NCBI GenBank assembly: GCA_000467715.1
Contig: AJFK01000470.1
Span: forward strand, 124,001-188,000
DNA length: 64,000 bases
Direction of reading: 5' to 3'
Source: Hysterium pulicare CBS 123377
Taxonomy: Eukaryota > Ascomycota > Dothideomycetes > Hysteriales > Hysteriaceae
Shown here: positions 24,052 through 34,262 of the stretch, piece after piece
How positions within the stretch are numbered: the stretch's first letter is position 1
How the letters are laid out: each line of letters opens with the position of its first letter
Notes under the pieces: model-generated
Databases searched by the model: none
What the model saw: the letters and a program-made list of their open reading frames with translations, nothing else
Told to the model about the DNA's origin: nothing
Position numbers and translations under genes: made by a program

Positions 24052-25665
24052 ATGCGGCTCAATCAAGATGTCCTCACTATTTTCGCTCTGGGCTTTGCCA
24101 CTATCTCCAATGCGATCCCCGTAGCCAATCTGGGCGCTGCTGTCGACCTTGCGGTTCGTGGCGATGCACATGCTGGAAATGATATTGCTGTCGACTCTGC
24201 CGCCGGCCAGAAACGTGACTTTGACTCACCTCGACTGACGCGTCGCGCGAGAGGAGGCCAGAATGCGGACACATCCATCGTTTATGGCGATGCGGTGGAA
24301 GAAGCTACTGCTAATGCTGCTTCAGACCAGAGGCGCCGAGACGAGGCCGCGAGCTATAGCCCGCAAGTATCCCCTTCGCCCTGCAAGCCGCTTCGTTCCC
24401 CTGTCTCTTGCTAAAAGCTCTGTCTTCTATTATTTCTCAGCAGGAACACTAGCTAACAGTACATCCAGATACACCATTTATACTCCGCAAGTAACCGTCT
24501 TTCATCAATCGAAGCCACCATCAATACTTCACCAATTTGCAAGGCCGTGAATTGCCAAGCCTTCACACCATCCTTTGTCTCCACTCCGAAGTCAACCCTC
24601 TCCATATCTTGCTATTTTATCAGCCGGAGCTCGCCCTCCGAGCATCCTCAACGCATCCCATAAGTCATGTGTTTTCAAGCACATGTCTGGCAGCAATCTC
24701 ATCCACATCCCGCCGGCTTCATGCGTTTTTCCATTTCTTCCTCTCGCGGGGTGTTGGCTAACAAGCCGATCAGATACCCAAAAGAGGTCGACATCGCTGC
24801 TGCAAAGGCTCAAGCAGAGAAGCGAGAAAAGTATGACGATCATACAGTCTATGGAACCTATGCACCGTGAGAATTTCCTTGCTTTTGCACAAATTGAAGA
24901 GCTTAGCTGACATCAATCTAGCTACTCTACGTACACTCCTTACTCCAAACACGTCGATACCGCTGCCGCAAAAGCTCAGGTGCAAAAGAGGGAGAAATAC
25001 GAAGACCGTGCAGTCTATGGCACTTACACTCCGCAAGCAGCCCTTCGAGTGATGGACCCCAAGAGCGCCTTACTGACAGCACGCAGCTACACTTCGTATA
25101 AACCGTACCCAAAACCCGTTGAAGCAGCTGCCAAGGCCTCCATGGAAGAAGCTCGAGCCGCAGACACTGAATCTCAAAAGCGCGATCAGGCTAATGAAGG
25201 AGCATCCTATGGCACCTATTCCCCGTGAGTTTTTCCGTGTTTAAAGGAATCTGGAACGCATCTTCAAGCGTGTTCCCCTGAGTCCTGGCATTTCTCTCCA
25301 TCTCATCTCTCGAGATGGTTCTCTGATCACTGGAGTTTGGCTAACTCATCCGCAGATACTCTAAGTGCGTTCTAAAGTCTCCCTTCTTATTCCCTGGCTT
25401 GGCTATTCATTCCACGCCATAGAGAGCTTCCTTGACCACGATACAGTCTCACTAACTCACTCACAGGTATTCCGGGTATAGCAACTATAAAAAGGCCGTA
25501 GATGAAGCCTCGACTAAACGTGACGAGACTAAGCAGCCGTGTGTTCCCAGCAATGGCTTCTGAAGCTTTTCTGTAAACGTCAAAGCTAACGGGCTCAGAT
25601 ACACCGGCAATGAGGAGAAGCGAGATGTTGCGGATGGAGAGACTGATGAGTGGGTGAATGAGTGA
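24052..25665 (+). CDS. Secreted Kex2-repeat peptide precursor, dikaritin-RiPP-like
   Basis: Eight exons: 24052-24362, 24469-24486, 24774-24866, 24922-25032, 25087-25224, 25356-25364, 25467-25538 and 25599-25665, about 272 residues. It has a signal peptide (residues 1-21) and then dibasic sites at 54-55, 64-65, 94-96, 126-127, 163-164, 209-210, 244-245 and 258-259. Each central segment starts with an acidic stretch after KR, carries a core such as VYGTYAPYSTYTPYSK, VYGTYTPYTSYKPYPK or SYGTYSPYSKYSGYSNYK, and ends in an Ala/Glu/Lys follower leading to the next KR. Almost every intron falls in phase 2 inside a Pro codon before Tyr. Introns 1, 2 and 4 need GC donors (GCAAGT/GCAAGC). Secretion and Kex2 processing are inferred from sites. 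Tyrosine-linked cyclic products are suggested by the UstYa neighbour. Intron 2 (287 bases) could hide a further exon. Confidence 0.72.
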
Positions 25666-26447
25666 GTCTCCACTCTACAGGTACGGCGAACGACCGAGTG
25701 CTGAAGAAGGGAGGAAGGGGTCGGGTCTACTGGGACTCGTCATTATGAGACGGCCTGCTCGAGTGGTTTGGTTTGAAAAGCTGGTGTTGGATTTTTGGAG
25801 GAAGATTGGGACGCGTGTCGGTTTTGTTCTTAGTCATTCCTTAATACTTTTATTGGAAATACACGTGTTCTAAGCTTTTGTGCAACCATTTGCCTACGTC
25901 CATAAAAGATTAGCAGAGTTTACGTGAGCTGGTTTGCTAAAGCATGTAACTTACCCGCAAACAGTTGAATGCGTGACTGGATCTATGATGGATTGAAAAT
26001 CCGCGCGGTGGATTACTGTGGCGTAGCCGCCGTGTGCAGATAGTATTCAAGCTTCGGGATATGTGGTGATGTGGTGATGTGGAATCGCATCCTTATACAC
26101 ATGCTAGTAAACAAGTTACACATAGCAGCCAGAATGCTACAATCTAGAAATAATCTCTAAGAATAGTAAAGTAGCTTTTAGTATACATAGAGGTTCTATC
26201 AATCTAGTAGTGAGGAGTAAGAAAAAAAGAGTGTATTAAAAAGGGATTTCAGGTTTCGCTTTACTAGATAATGAGAGTGTATATTGCTCGAGGTATGCAT
26301 GTCTGCATCAAAGTCATTGACAAAGCTCTACATATCCCCTTTGACCTCTGTACATGCCTTCAAAGAAAGTTCACGTCCTTATCCCAAACCTAGCTAACCC
26401 TCTTTCCTAGATTCTTTACAGTTGGATATAAGTATATAAGATAGTAT
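25666..26447. other. Intergenic region, AT-rich
   Basis: This is the 3' flank of the repeat precursor. No coding sequence with protein-like character is seen, and I find no further repeat module after 25665. Confidence 0.45.
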
Positions 26448-26777
26448 CTACAATTCTAGAACATGCACACGACTAGGAGACAGAATATCTGGTGCCGCAA
26501 CCATACTAGCGTAGACTTGTTCGGTGACGGTGGCGGGGATGCCCTTGGCGTTCGTGATCGGTCTGGGTTTGCCGTCGACCAGTTCCTCCTTCCTGGCTAA
26601 CCATACATCGGTGCAAGCACATACGTAGTTGTTCTGCAGGTACTGGCGCCAAGCATCTGAAGTCAGGACCCCATTGATGTCGATGCCTTTTGCTAGGGGC
26701 TGCAGGATCATGGTCGACAAGTCGAGCGTCCAGCGTGATGAGCCCAGCCAGAATCGACTCTGTTCGTGTTCGGTCAT
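26448..26777 (-). CDS. Unidentified 109-codon open frame behind the RING-like gene
   Basis: It begins with ATG six bases after the proposed stop (26784-26786) of the RING-like gene and lies in the same frame. The protein looks real in composition (for example RFWLGSSRWTLDL and DAWRQYLQNNYVCACTDVWLARKEEL) but matches no family I know. It may be a separate small gene, or the C-terminal part of the upstream protein cut off by a nonsense change. Confidence 0.3.
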   Translation of the reverse strand: MTEHEQSRFWLGSSRWTLDLSTMILQPLAKGIDINGVLTSDAWRQYLQNNYVCACTDVWLARKEELVDGKPRPITNAKGIPATVTEQVYASMVAAPDILSPSRVHVLEL

Positions 26778-26783
26778 CTTATC

Positions 26784-28240
26784 TTACGGTTGGAGGAGGC
26801 CGCTGAAAGACTTGTTGTATTTATTGATGGATCCAAAGACCTGACTATAGTGAGTATGTGGTCACCGACCTCTCGTGAAGGCTTCACTTACGTGGTTAAT
26901 GAGCTCCGGAGAGGCCCACATCCGCTTCTGGTAATTCTGTGCGAGTTTCTTGCAGTTCGCTAGAATTATTCCGAACTTGTATGTTTGCATCGACAGGTTT
27001 GGAAGCACGTAGGTCTCGACTGAGTCGACGGAGATCTCATTGTCGCGGCAGTAGATGATCTTGCAGATCTTCTTGATAGTGCGGTCGTCATCGCCTCTCA
27101 CCGCGACGTCCCCTCGGGCTGGCGAATCGTCAAGGCTTGGCCCGCCACCGTGCTCCGCCTGAGCACCAAATAGTCCCGAGGAGCCGGCAGTGTTGGTAGT
27201 TCTCCACGGTGGTCGAAGTGAGTAGGGAGCAATCTTGCATGCGGACGTATCTGCCGGTTGGAGAGTACGGTATTCCAGGTTCTTCTCTAGAGGTAGATTA
27301 ACTCAACGAACTGATATCAAACTAAAGGGGAAGAAGGATCCAGACGTTCAACGAACGGAGACGTAGTACTTTGTAATCTGCTCCCAGCGCCCAATTGGGG
27401 TCGGTACGCTGCCTAGAAAGTCTTGGAGTCCACGCCCACTACACGAGGATGCACGTGGGGATCAGAGGCTAGTTGATAGTATGTTGACTATAAACACAAG
27501 AAGGGGTTGTGCGACTCATGACCAGCGTGAACTAGGAAAAACAGATGGCGCATGGACCATAAAGTCCGGCCCCCCTCGACAGGTGGAAGCCACTCACGCA
27601 CTTCTCCAGTATTCGGGAACATATCAAGGCTCTCCCACTCATCCGGATGGAATCTCTGGAGTTTATCATTTTGCGGGAAGTCTGCCTCATTGAGCCCGGC
27701 AAAGGCTTCAGCCAAGGGAAATTGGTTCACATCTCGAACCGAGATCAAACGCCCTTGACAATGAAAGCAGGTCGGAGTGAATGTTCCATGGCGATCTTCG
27801 GCACGAAAGAGGTAGCGGAGAAGGCATCCGAAGTGCATGTAACAGCCGTCTTCTGCGTGATCGTACGGAAGGATAGCCTCGTCATTATACGCGATATCTT
27901 GCTGGCAGTTTGGGCAAGTTGTGGCAATCTCGTGAATATATCGATGGACATAGAAGTTGTGTTCGACAAAAGACCGAACGATTCTCAGGACCTGTTCAGG
28001 TCGGACCCGGCAGAGGCGATAGGGTGCGTTGGACCATTCCCACGCAGGAACGTTGAGACGGAAGGGGTCGCGGTTGGGCGGGTAGACTGTTCGAAGTCCT
28101 TGGTTGGTTGTTGAGTGGAAGAATCTTCGCTTGTTGAAAGGTATCTTTGAAGAACTTTTCACCCAATATCGGTAATCAATGCGGGGGATGATGTAGAACT
28201 CGTTGTCGTAGGATTCCTGGTCAATAGCGGGCTCAGCCAT
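26784..28240 (-). CDS. RING-like zinc-binding protein, structure tentative
   Basis: The firm part is 27598-28240, which opens with MAEPAIDQESYDNEFYIIPRIDYRYW. A Cys/His array resembling a RING lies at residues about 115-165: CPNC, a YDHAEDGCYMHFGC block and CFHC. This suggests a ubiquitin-ligase-like or zinc-binding role. The frame continues to a stop at 27488. However, a strong GTGAGT donor at 27597 can be spliced to an acceptor at 27287, giving exons 27598-28240, 26892-27286 and 26784-26840 in frame (364 residues). The second junction (51-base intron, 26841-26891) is good; the first intron would be 311 bases, long for this genome. If the first junction is wrong, the gene ends at 27488 and the distal exons need another start. 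Confidence 0.5.
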
Positions 28241-29242
28241 CGTGGGGAAGCTTTGCTGAGGGTTAGGGCGAGGAGGAGTTGGCCGAGGAGGAAAAGAAAG
28301 AGTGTGAGCGAGACTCGAGGTGAAGTAGAAACCCACCTACCGCGCTACTGTAATGCAGATACGCGGCTTAGTGTGCCGACAAGGCAGGAACAAGCTAACG
28401 CAAGATGGGGGTGAAGGCGAAGGCGAAGGTGAAGATGAAGATGAAGGTAAACACAACTGAGGGATAACGCAGGAGCACTCGGGATGATATAATAGATGCT
28501 GTTGATAAGATCAGATGTCAGATCTTGTGTAACGTCATTATTTCAGTGTACTGTACCAGGCCCAAAATAGCTTTATCGTACACATTTTACCATGGCATAA
28601 GTTGCATTGGAGAACATAGTGAAGCTCGCAGGTTCGTTCAAGTTCAGCTACTTACTACAGCAGACCAGGTTTCAGCTTGCCTATGTTGTTCGGGGCAGCA
28701 TCAATTTCGTAGCACTCGGCTATGCCTTCCTACTTCAACAGTGTTAACGGACGCCTACATAGGAGTTTTGGGCTCGGAGCGGAATCTTCAAGTGAGTTGG
28801 ATCCCTTAAGCCATGCCTGTCTAGATATCCTATCCAGTATCCTCTGCTGATATTGTTGTCGAAAATGGCTTAGATAAGAATATAGATATTTTCATGCCCA
28901 CTGTGCACATCTCAAGTGGAAGTCGAAGTCCACTCAAGTTGAAGAGCTTGACTGAGGAAAAAGTCGAGAGTAAAGACGAGGAGGCTTCGTACCTGGGTAG
29001 AAGGATAATTCTTTTGCTTGTAACCACCGTAGGCATCCTCCTACGACCTAGTGGGCAAGGAAGGCGCCTACGTGTCGGTCGAGCTCAGCCGTTGTGAGGG
29101 AACCGACGCACTTTCTACTACCTCAATACGAACCTGCCACAACCCAAGATTTCTCTTTCTCTTCTCATACCTTCACACTTTCCAACGTCTTTGTTCTCAC
29201 CATTTGGAGACAACCCATGAACTCGTCACCTTCACCTACAGT
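28241..29242. other. Intergenic region
   Basis: It contains a short purine-rich repeat at 28410-28448 near the RING-like gene start. Other open frames are short and unsupported. Confidence 0.45.
28410..28448 (+). repeat. Purine-rich GGYGAA/GATGAA microsatellite
   Basis: Six to seven degenerate hexamers of the type GGTGAA, GGCGAA and GATGAA lie head to tail, about 170-210 bases upstream of the RING-like gene start. Confidence 0.7.
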
Positions 29243-30052
29243 ATGAGCTTCCTACGACTTCCACGGGAGTTACGTGGCCTCATCTACGCCGAATCTTTCT
29301 ATCGACAAGATTGACTTTCGGTGGTCCATGTGAGATGAAGTGGAACTCCAAGTACATCCTACCTTCCCCAAATTCACTGTCGGTCTCAATACACTTGTGG
29401 TCAAATCCACCACGAGATGAAGAATATGTGGGCTAGTTTGGTGCCCTTTTAACTTCGAGTCAGCAAAGGCTCTTGTGGAGAAGCTAGACACGACAGCATC
29501 AGCCCACCTTGCTCAGCTCCGTTTCGTCAGAGTCCTCGGTGCTTACCAAGACACTTTCCACATGCTCTCCTGTTTGAGCCTGGATTGTCTTACTGTCTTG
29601 GCAACCAATGACCGCCACTAACGCGAACCTAACTCATCTCATCGTTGGGGGCACTGGATGGCGGGAGCTTCGTTACATAACCCTTCTTCACGAATGTTAC
29701 AAAATTCGAATGGGACGGACTTGTGGAGGAGAGGTGGGTTATGGGCAAGAGCACAGCCGGCCGCTTGGCAGACTTCACTGAGCAATCGTGATGGGGTCAA
29801 CTCGGGTGCCACTGTGCTGTACGCATCCACTCTGAATGGTGTACAAGGTGCTGTGTTGAACCCGAGCTCTCGCAAGGAGGCCAATCCACAGGACTTCACC
29901 GATACGGACCTTACATTCATCGACGATGAGGAGATTGAATGGCTTGTACGACCATTTCAGTCAATTCATATCGACATTGAGCTGTTGATGGTGGCGAAGA
30001 GAGGCAAAAATGCCGATTTGAAGGGGGAGGGCATTGTCCCAGGACGCCGCTG
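29243..30052 (+). pseudogene. Decayed LPRELR-type (F-box/2EXR-like) gene
   Basis: The start reads MSFLRLPRELRGLIYAESF, the classic opening of a large fungal family of F-box-like proteins, then hits a stop at 29312. The homology continues in other frames. About 29305-29420 gives DFRWSM, a stop, then DEVELQVHPTFPKF. About 29463-29620 gives a leucine-rich stretch with AHLAQLRFVRVLGAYQDTF. About 29630-29690 gives LIVGGTGWRELRYIT. About 29750-30050 gives WQTSLSNRDGVNSGA and a final charged part. At least two frame changes and several stops separate these pieces, and no intron arrangement I tried removes them. It is a broken copy; no intact parent is in the window. Confidence 0.7.
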
Positions 30053-30576
30053 ACCGGAATGCAACCATGTGAAGGACTTCATCAAGAACCAAAAGTCTGT
30101 ACGAGATCAGTAACTGGGAGAGCATAGAAATACGGGCGGTAGGTTTACCTGGGCTCGGTATTGAGTTTTCAAAGGTTGAAGGGGACTGCTTAGTAGATAA
30201 CAAAAGCTCTTTGCTGCAGTCCTGTATTGTAGTGAATAAGAGAAAAGTTTTTTTTTTAAATAACTTGAGAATATAGGAAATTGAATAGTTAGATTAAGGC
30301 TCTGGAGATGAGTGGCTTATCTTTAGCTTTGTCATAGTCGTTCAAGCTCGGTGCTCAAAGTTTAAAGGTCGAACGAAACTTATGAAAAGTGAAATCATGA
30401 TATTTGATGGAAAGCTGAGGTGGAGGGGAGGTATGAAAACGTTTTAGTAGATGTAATATTTGGGATTGTACATTACTTTCTCATCACATAATTTATAAAC
30501 ATTCCTGCTGACCATGCCATCCCATACATATTACGGTAATCCGAACCAGCAGACTACATTCCCTCATCACCTCAAT
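30053..30576. other. AT-rich intergenic region
   Basis: Flanks of the decayed gene and 3' region of the glycine-zipper gene. A poly-T run lies near 30250. No gene is seen. Confidence 0.5.
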
Positions 30577-31422
30577 CTACCTAACAGCCCACCCACTCTT
30601 AAAAGTCTTACTCTCCGGATCCCACCCGTTCTTCATATTCGTCCTCCCCTCCCAATACCCCTTACTCTTATACTTTCTTTCCCCCTCCCCATCATCTCCA
30701 TGATGATGATGATGCCTTTCGACATCCATCTCACTCCTACTCCTCTTCGCCGCAGCATGTTTCCTGCCTCCATACCCGCCCAATAACGAACCCACAGCAG
30801 TGCCCAGACCAGGGAAGAGCGCATCGCCCAGTAGCGCACCGCCCCCGGCACCGATAAAAGTGTCTCGGTCTTTGGATTCGGTTTTCGCTCTGTGTCGGTG
30901 GCTAGGCCTCTCGCTACCTCTCTCCCTATCCCTATCTCCCGAACTATCGGAATCCGACCTAGAATGTCTTGAATGCGAGTGGTGGCGCCGATGTCGATGT
31001 CGTCGCCCGCTGCTTCCTCGTTCGCTGGGTTCGTATTCTGTGCTTGAGTCTGAGTCTAACCCGTCGCCTTCGAATCGCACTTTCGGGGGTTGGGAATGTG
31101 AGCGGATAGGTTGGACAGGTGGGCCTAGGTAGCCTTGAATTTGACCTGGAGGGGGCGGGTATGGTTGTTGGGCTGGTGGTGTGTGTGGGTATGGTGCTAC
31201 TGTTTGAGGGTACGGTGATTGTTGGGCTGGGAGAGGAGAGTAGGATGGTGGGCGGGCGGCATATTGCTGGGGCGCGAGGTGAGAGGATGAGGGTGATGGT
31301 TGTTGGGTGTATGGATACGGCTGTTGTTGTGGTGGTGGAGGATAGGCGTTTGGAGGTTGTTGCATTTGGTTTTGGAGGGCTTGAGCACCGGATGTGCCCA
31401 GGTAGTATTCTGCTGCTGCCAT
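30577..31422 (-). CDS. Proline/glutamine-rich protein with glycine-zipper segment
   Basis: A single exon of 281 residues from the ATG at 31422. The first 120 residues are Pro/Gln/Tyr-rich with many PYP-type repeats, low complexity and probably disordered. A Ser/Arg/His/Asp-rich block with RS-like dipeptides follows (about 125-190). Then comes a glycine-zipper hairpin (FIGAGGGALLGDALFPGLGTAVGSLLGGYGG, abbreviated in meaning: two small-residue helices around a turn at about 200-228). A His-rich and charged tail ends in WDPESKTFKSGWAVR. Similar proline-rich glycine-zipper proteins are common in Pezizomycotina and lack a known function. Membrane or self-association through the zipper is inferred. 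A longer frame upstream has no convincing coding character. Confidence 0.7.
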   Translation of the reverse strand: MAAAEYYLGTSGAQALQNQMQQPPNAYPPPPQQQPYPYTQQPSPSSSHLAPQQYAARPPSYSPLPAQQSPYPQTVAPYPHTPPAQQPYPPPPGQIQGYLGPPVQPIRSHSQPPKVRFEGDGLDSDSSTEYEPSERGSSGRRHRHRRHHSHSRHSRSDSDSSGDRDRERGSERPSHRHRAKTESKDRDTFIGAGGGALLGDALFPGLGTAVGSLLGGYGGRKHAAAKRSRSEMDVERHHHHHGDDGEGERKYKSKGYWEGRTNMKNGWDPESKTFKSGWAVR

Positions 31423-31941
31423 GACGGCTCGAAGTACCGATATCGCAGTACAGTATTGGGATGAAAGTACAAAGTTGGGATGCAAAGAGGAAGACAGCCT
31501 AAGTAAGGAGAAGATGTCGGTGAGAGCAGAAACCAAGCTTTTCAGCCTCGATATTAATAGATCATGGGGTGGGCTGTCATGTGTCGTTCACCGGAGGTCA
31601 TCCGTAAGGCTTCCCACCCCGCATACGTCATTCTTGAGATCTCGTGGCTATGTCCATCGGTCTTACCGGAAGCTTAGCCATCGCTACATACGTGCAGAGT
31701 GGAGAGCCATAGGGGTTCACCGCAAGGATATCGGAGAGGCGAATTGATTCGCTGGAATTCTCAATTGGTCTTCGGATTGGCACTCCATCCAGACGCCAGG
31801 GTAGAGACAAACTCGCATGCATTAAAGTCACTAAGTAGACGTCATTTGCCCAGGTGCTACATGGTGACAATAAAACTGAGCCTAGAAGATGTCTGCCTTG
31901 CCTACAATGCCAAAATCCACTAGCAATATGTTCAAACGCCC
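31423..31941. other. Intergenic region
   Basis: It lies between the start of the glycine-zipper gene and the end of the DUF2434 gene. Only unsupported overlapping frames occur. Confidence 0.5.
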
Positions 31942-33553
31942 TCATGACTTCCTCGCTTTACCCGACAGAGTCTGCCTTTCGACGTCTTCAACCGTCTCGG
32001 CAACCTTGACTGGCACGCCCTCGACTTTCTTGACGTATTTGCCTTCATGAAACATCATCAGACCTCCAACGCCTGCCGCGATACAACCCATAGCGACAAA
32101 CGTCCCTGTTGCCCAGGATGGGCGCTTGTACCGATTGTAATGCCACATAAAGAAACAGAGAACAACTTGCAGGAAGGTATTACTTGCGTTCATCCATAGC
32201 ACGAAATCCATCTTCCAGCCACTGGTCGGAGGTGCTCGAACGCCTGTGGGTGGCGGATCAGGAATTGCTGATACTGGGATGGGAACAGCGGGGTTATTGG
32301 GGTCGACTGTTGATGCATTTGCGCCTCGATCGAGGTTGTCTGAACCCGGAAGTCTGAACCACCCCTTGTGTATCCCAGCCAGTTTTCGAATACCCGTTTG
32401 TGTCCTTTTCTTGCCTCCGAGCCTCCACCATCCCCACCAGTATAGATCTCTGAATCGCCAGGGCGCAAGGCCGAAACCTGTGACGCAGAAGAGAGAGTTG
32501 AGGACTTGTGAGTCCCATTCGATCCATTTCCTTCGTGGAGATTGGATGTCGTTGCATGTTGGCACGCACATTGCGGGTGCGGCGTTGCAAAGGAGTAAGA
32601 AGAGCATGCCGCCCCATGCGACGACATTGAGACCGTAAATTGTGATCAGGAAGCCCGCAGGTGTCAGGAACCATTTCCAGAACGCTTTCAGTCCGATGAC
32701 GGTGCTGGTTGTCCAGGGAATTTTGGGAGGAGGAACGTAGCCGTTCGAATACTGCTGGGTTTTAGTTCCCATCATTGATAAACCATAGAGAGTGCACAGT
32801 GTTGTGACAGTAGCTTGAATGTAAGATGTGATGGTAGCAGAGAAATCATACCTGTCGCTGTTTCTTTCTTGGACGTTGATGCGCCGGTACCTCTTTCTCG
32901 GAGGGCTCGGAGCTGTCTGGTCTAATATCTTGCTCCGTTTCGACGAGCTTATCGTCGCCGTCGTACTTCGGTGTATGCCATTTGCGATTCTCCGCTCGAG
33001 TTTCCGTCGGAGCCGCATTCATATCCTCTTCAGTCACGGATGGGAACGGCTCAGCACCACCAACACCCGCAGGACTTTTCTTTCCTCTCTCGTCACTTTC
33101 TGCACCGGGCCCAGTGACACCACCTCCCTGCGTGGAGCTCTTCCTCCTCATCATCCAACCCCTACCGCCTTCCTCGCTCTCGCTTGCTCGTCTCTCGAGC
33201 CGTTGTTTGTTCACTTCTCGTTGTCCCTCTTCACTCCAACCAGCGTGACTGAAGGACCCTTTTCGAATCTCGGCCAAAGTAGGTGCTTTCGACGCCATTG
33301 TACCCGTGGCAGCCCACATGCCAGGAGGTGGGTTGGCGTCCATAAGTTTTATTGACGCCGCGCGGACGCGACTGGCCGTTGAGGCAATCGAAGCATTTGT
33401 CGAGGTGCGTGAGCGTCTATTCGCAGATGTAGGACTTGCAGGCGTAGGATTTGAGTCTGCGTGGGATCGTTGCGCTGGCTGCGGAGACGTTCGGATGTCT
33501 TCTGGTTGTGGGAAGGATACCGGAGTCGCTGTATTGGCGCTTGAAGACGCCAT
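31942..33553 (-). CDS. DUF2434-like multi-pass membrane protein
   Basis: Two exons, 32852-33553 and 31942-32754. A 97-base intron (GTATGA...ACCCAG) joins the KKQRQ end to QYSNGYVPPPKIPWTT in frame, for 504 residues. The first 235 residues are polar, Ser/Arg/Glu-rich and likely cytosolic. The second exon starts with the conserved WTTSTVIGLKAFWKWFLTPAGFLITIYGLNVVAWGGMLFLLLC region, giving two close helices, then two Trp-rich segments (RFRDLYWWGWWRL). Two more helices follow near the C-terminus (FLQVVLCFFMWHY and TGTFVAMGCIAAGVGGLMMF). This matches my memory of the fungal DUF2434 family, sometimes mislabelled as a rhamnosidase. The molecular function is unknown. Confidence 0.82.
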
Positions 33554-34262
33554 CTTTGCGATGGTAGAGGCGAGTGTTTGAGTGTGTTAAGAAAGCATGC
33601 AGAAGTCTGCGATGCGGATGTCTGGAGAAATTTGGTTGGGAAGGGTAAGGAGCTGCAACCAAGCTTCTGTTGTGCAACGTCAAAGACGTCAAGCCCCGAA
33701 GTTGGCAGTTGGCAGGATAATGGCAACTATAGTTCCTGTAACATATCAAGTTTCGAATAGATGAGTGAAGATGCGAATAGATGTCAACGACATGGTGACT
33801 ACCAAGGCGCGGCGGGAAGTGAATCCTCTTCGTATCGGCGCTTTGGAGTGCGAGCCCGACAGCATCTCGCACGTCGCACGTTCGATCTCCCAATGTGGAA
33901 AGGTGTGGGGATTCAATGCTGATTCAACCATGTTAGCGCATCGTGGCGTCCTGACCCATCGGTCTTTCTCGAGCCAGAGCACAGTGCGGACGATAATACG
34001 CCTGTCAATTGGTTTGTAAAACATTATATCGAGTATTCTTTTTCCATTCTGCGGCAAGGCGCATGCAATTGATTATATCTTAGCATTGCAAGAGGGCAAA
34101 GTGAACATAAAATGCACTCCCGTAAGCGGAAACGTAATCAGAGCATCCGTAATAGCTGCTTCTACAATGGTAGCATAAAATAGCTTTAGAGAATGACGGG
34201 CCTTAAACGGTCGTCTGATTCATGCGCGGATGCTCCTGGATCCTCCAATGCAATTCGTGAAC
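33554..34262. other. Intergenic region
   Basis: Promoter side of the DUF2434 gene and 3' side of the dehydrogenase gene. No supported gene. Confidence 0.5.

Noticed and set aside
28525-28809. A 94-codon plus-strand frame
   Set aside because: Cys-containing but without signal peptide or family; the region is otherwise noncoding.
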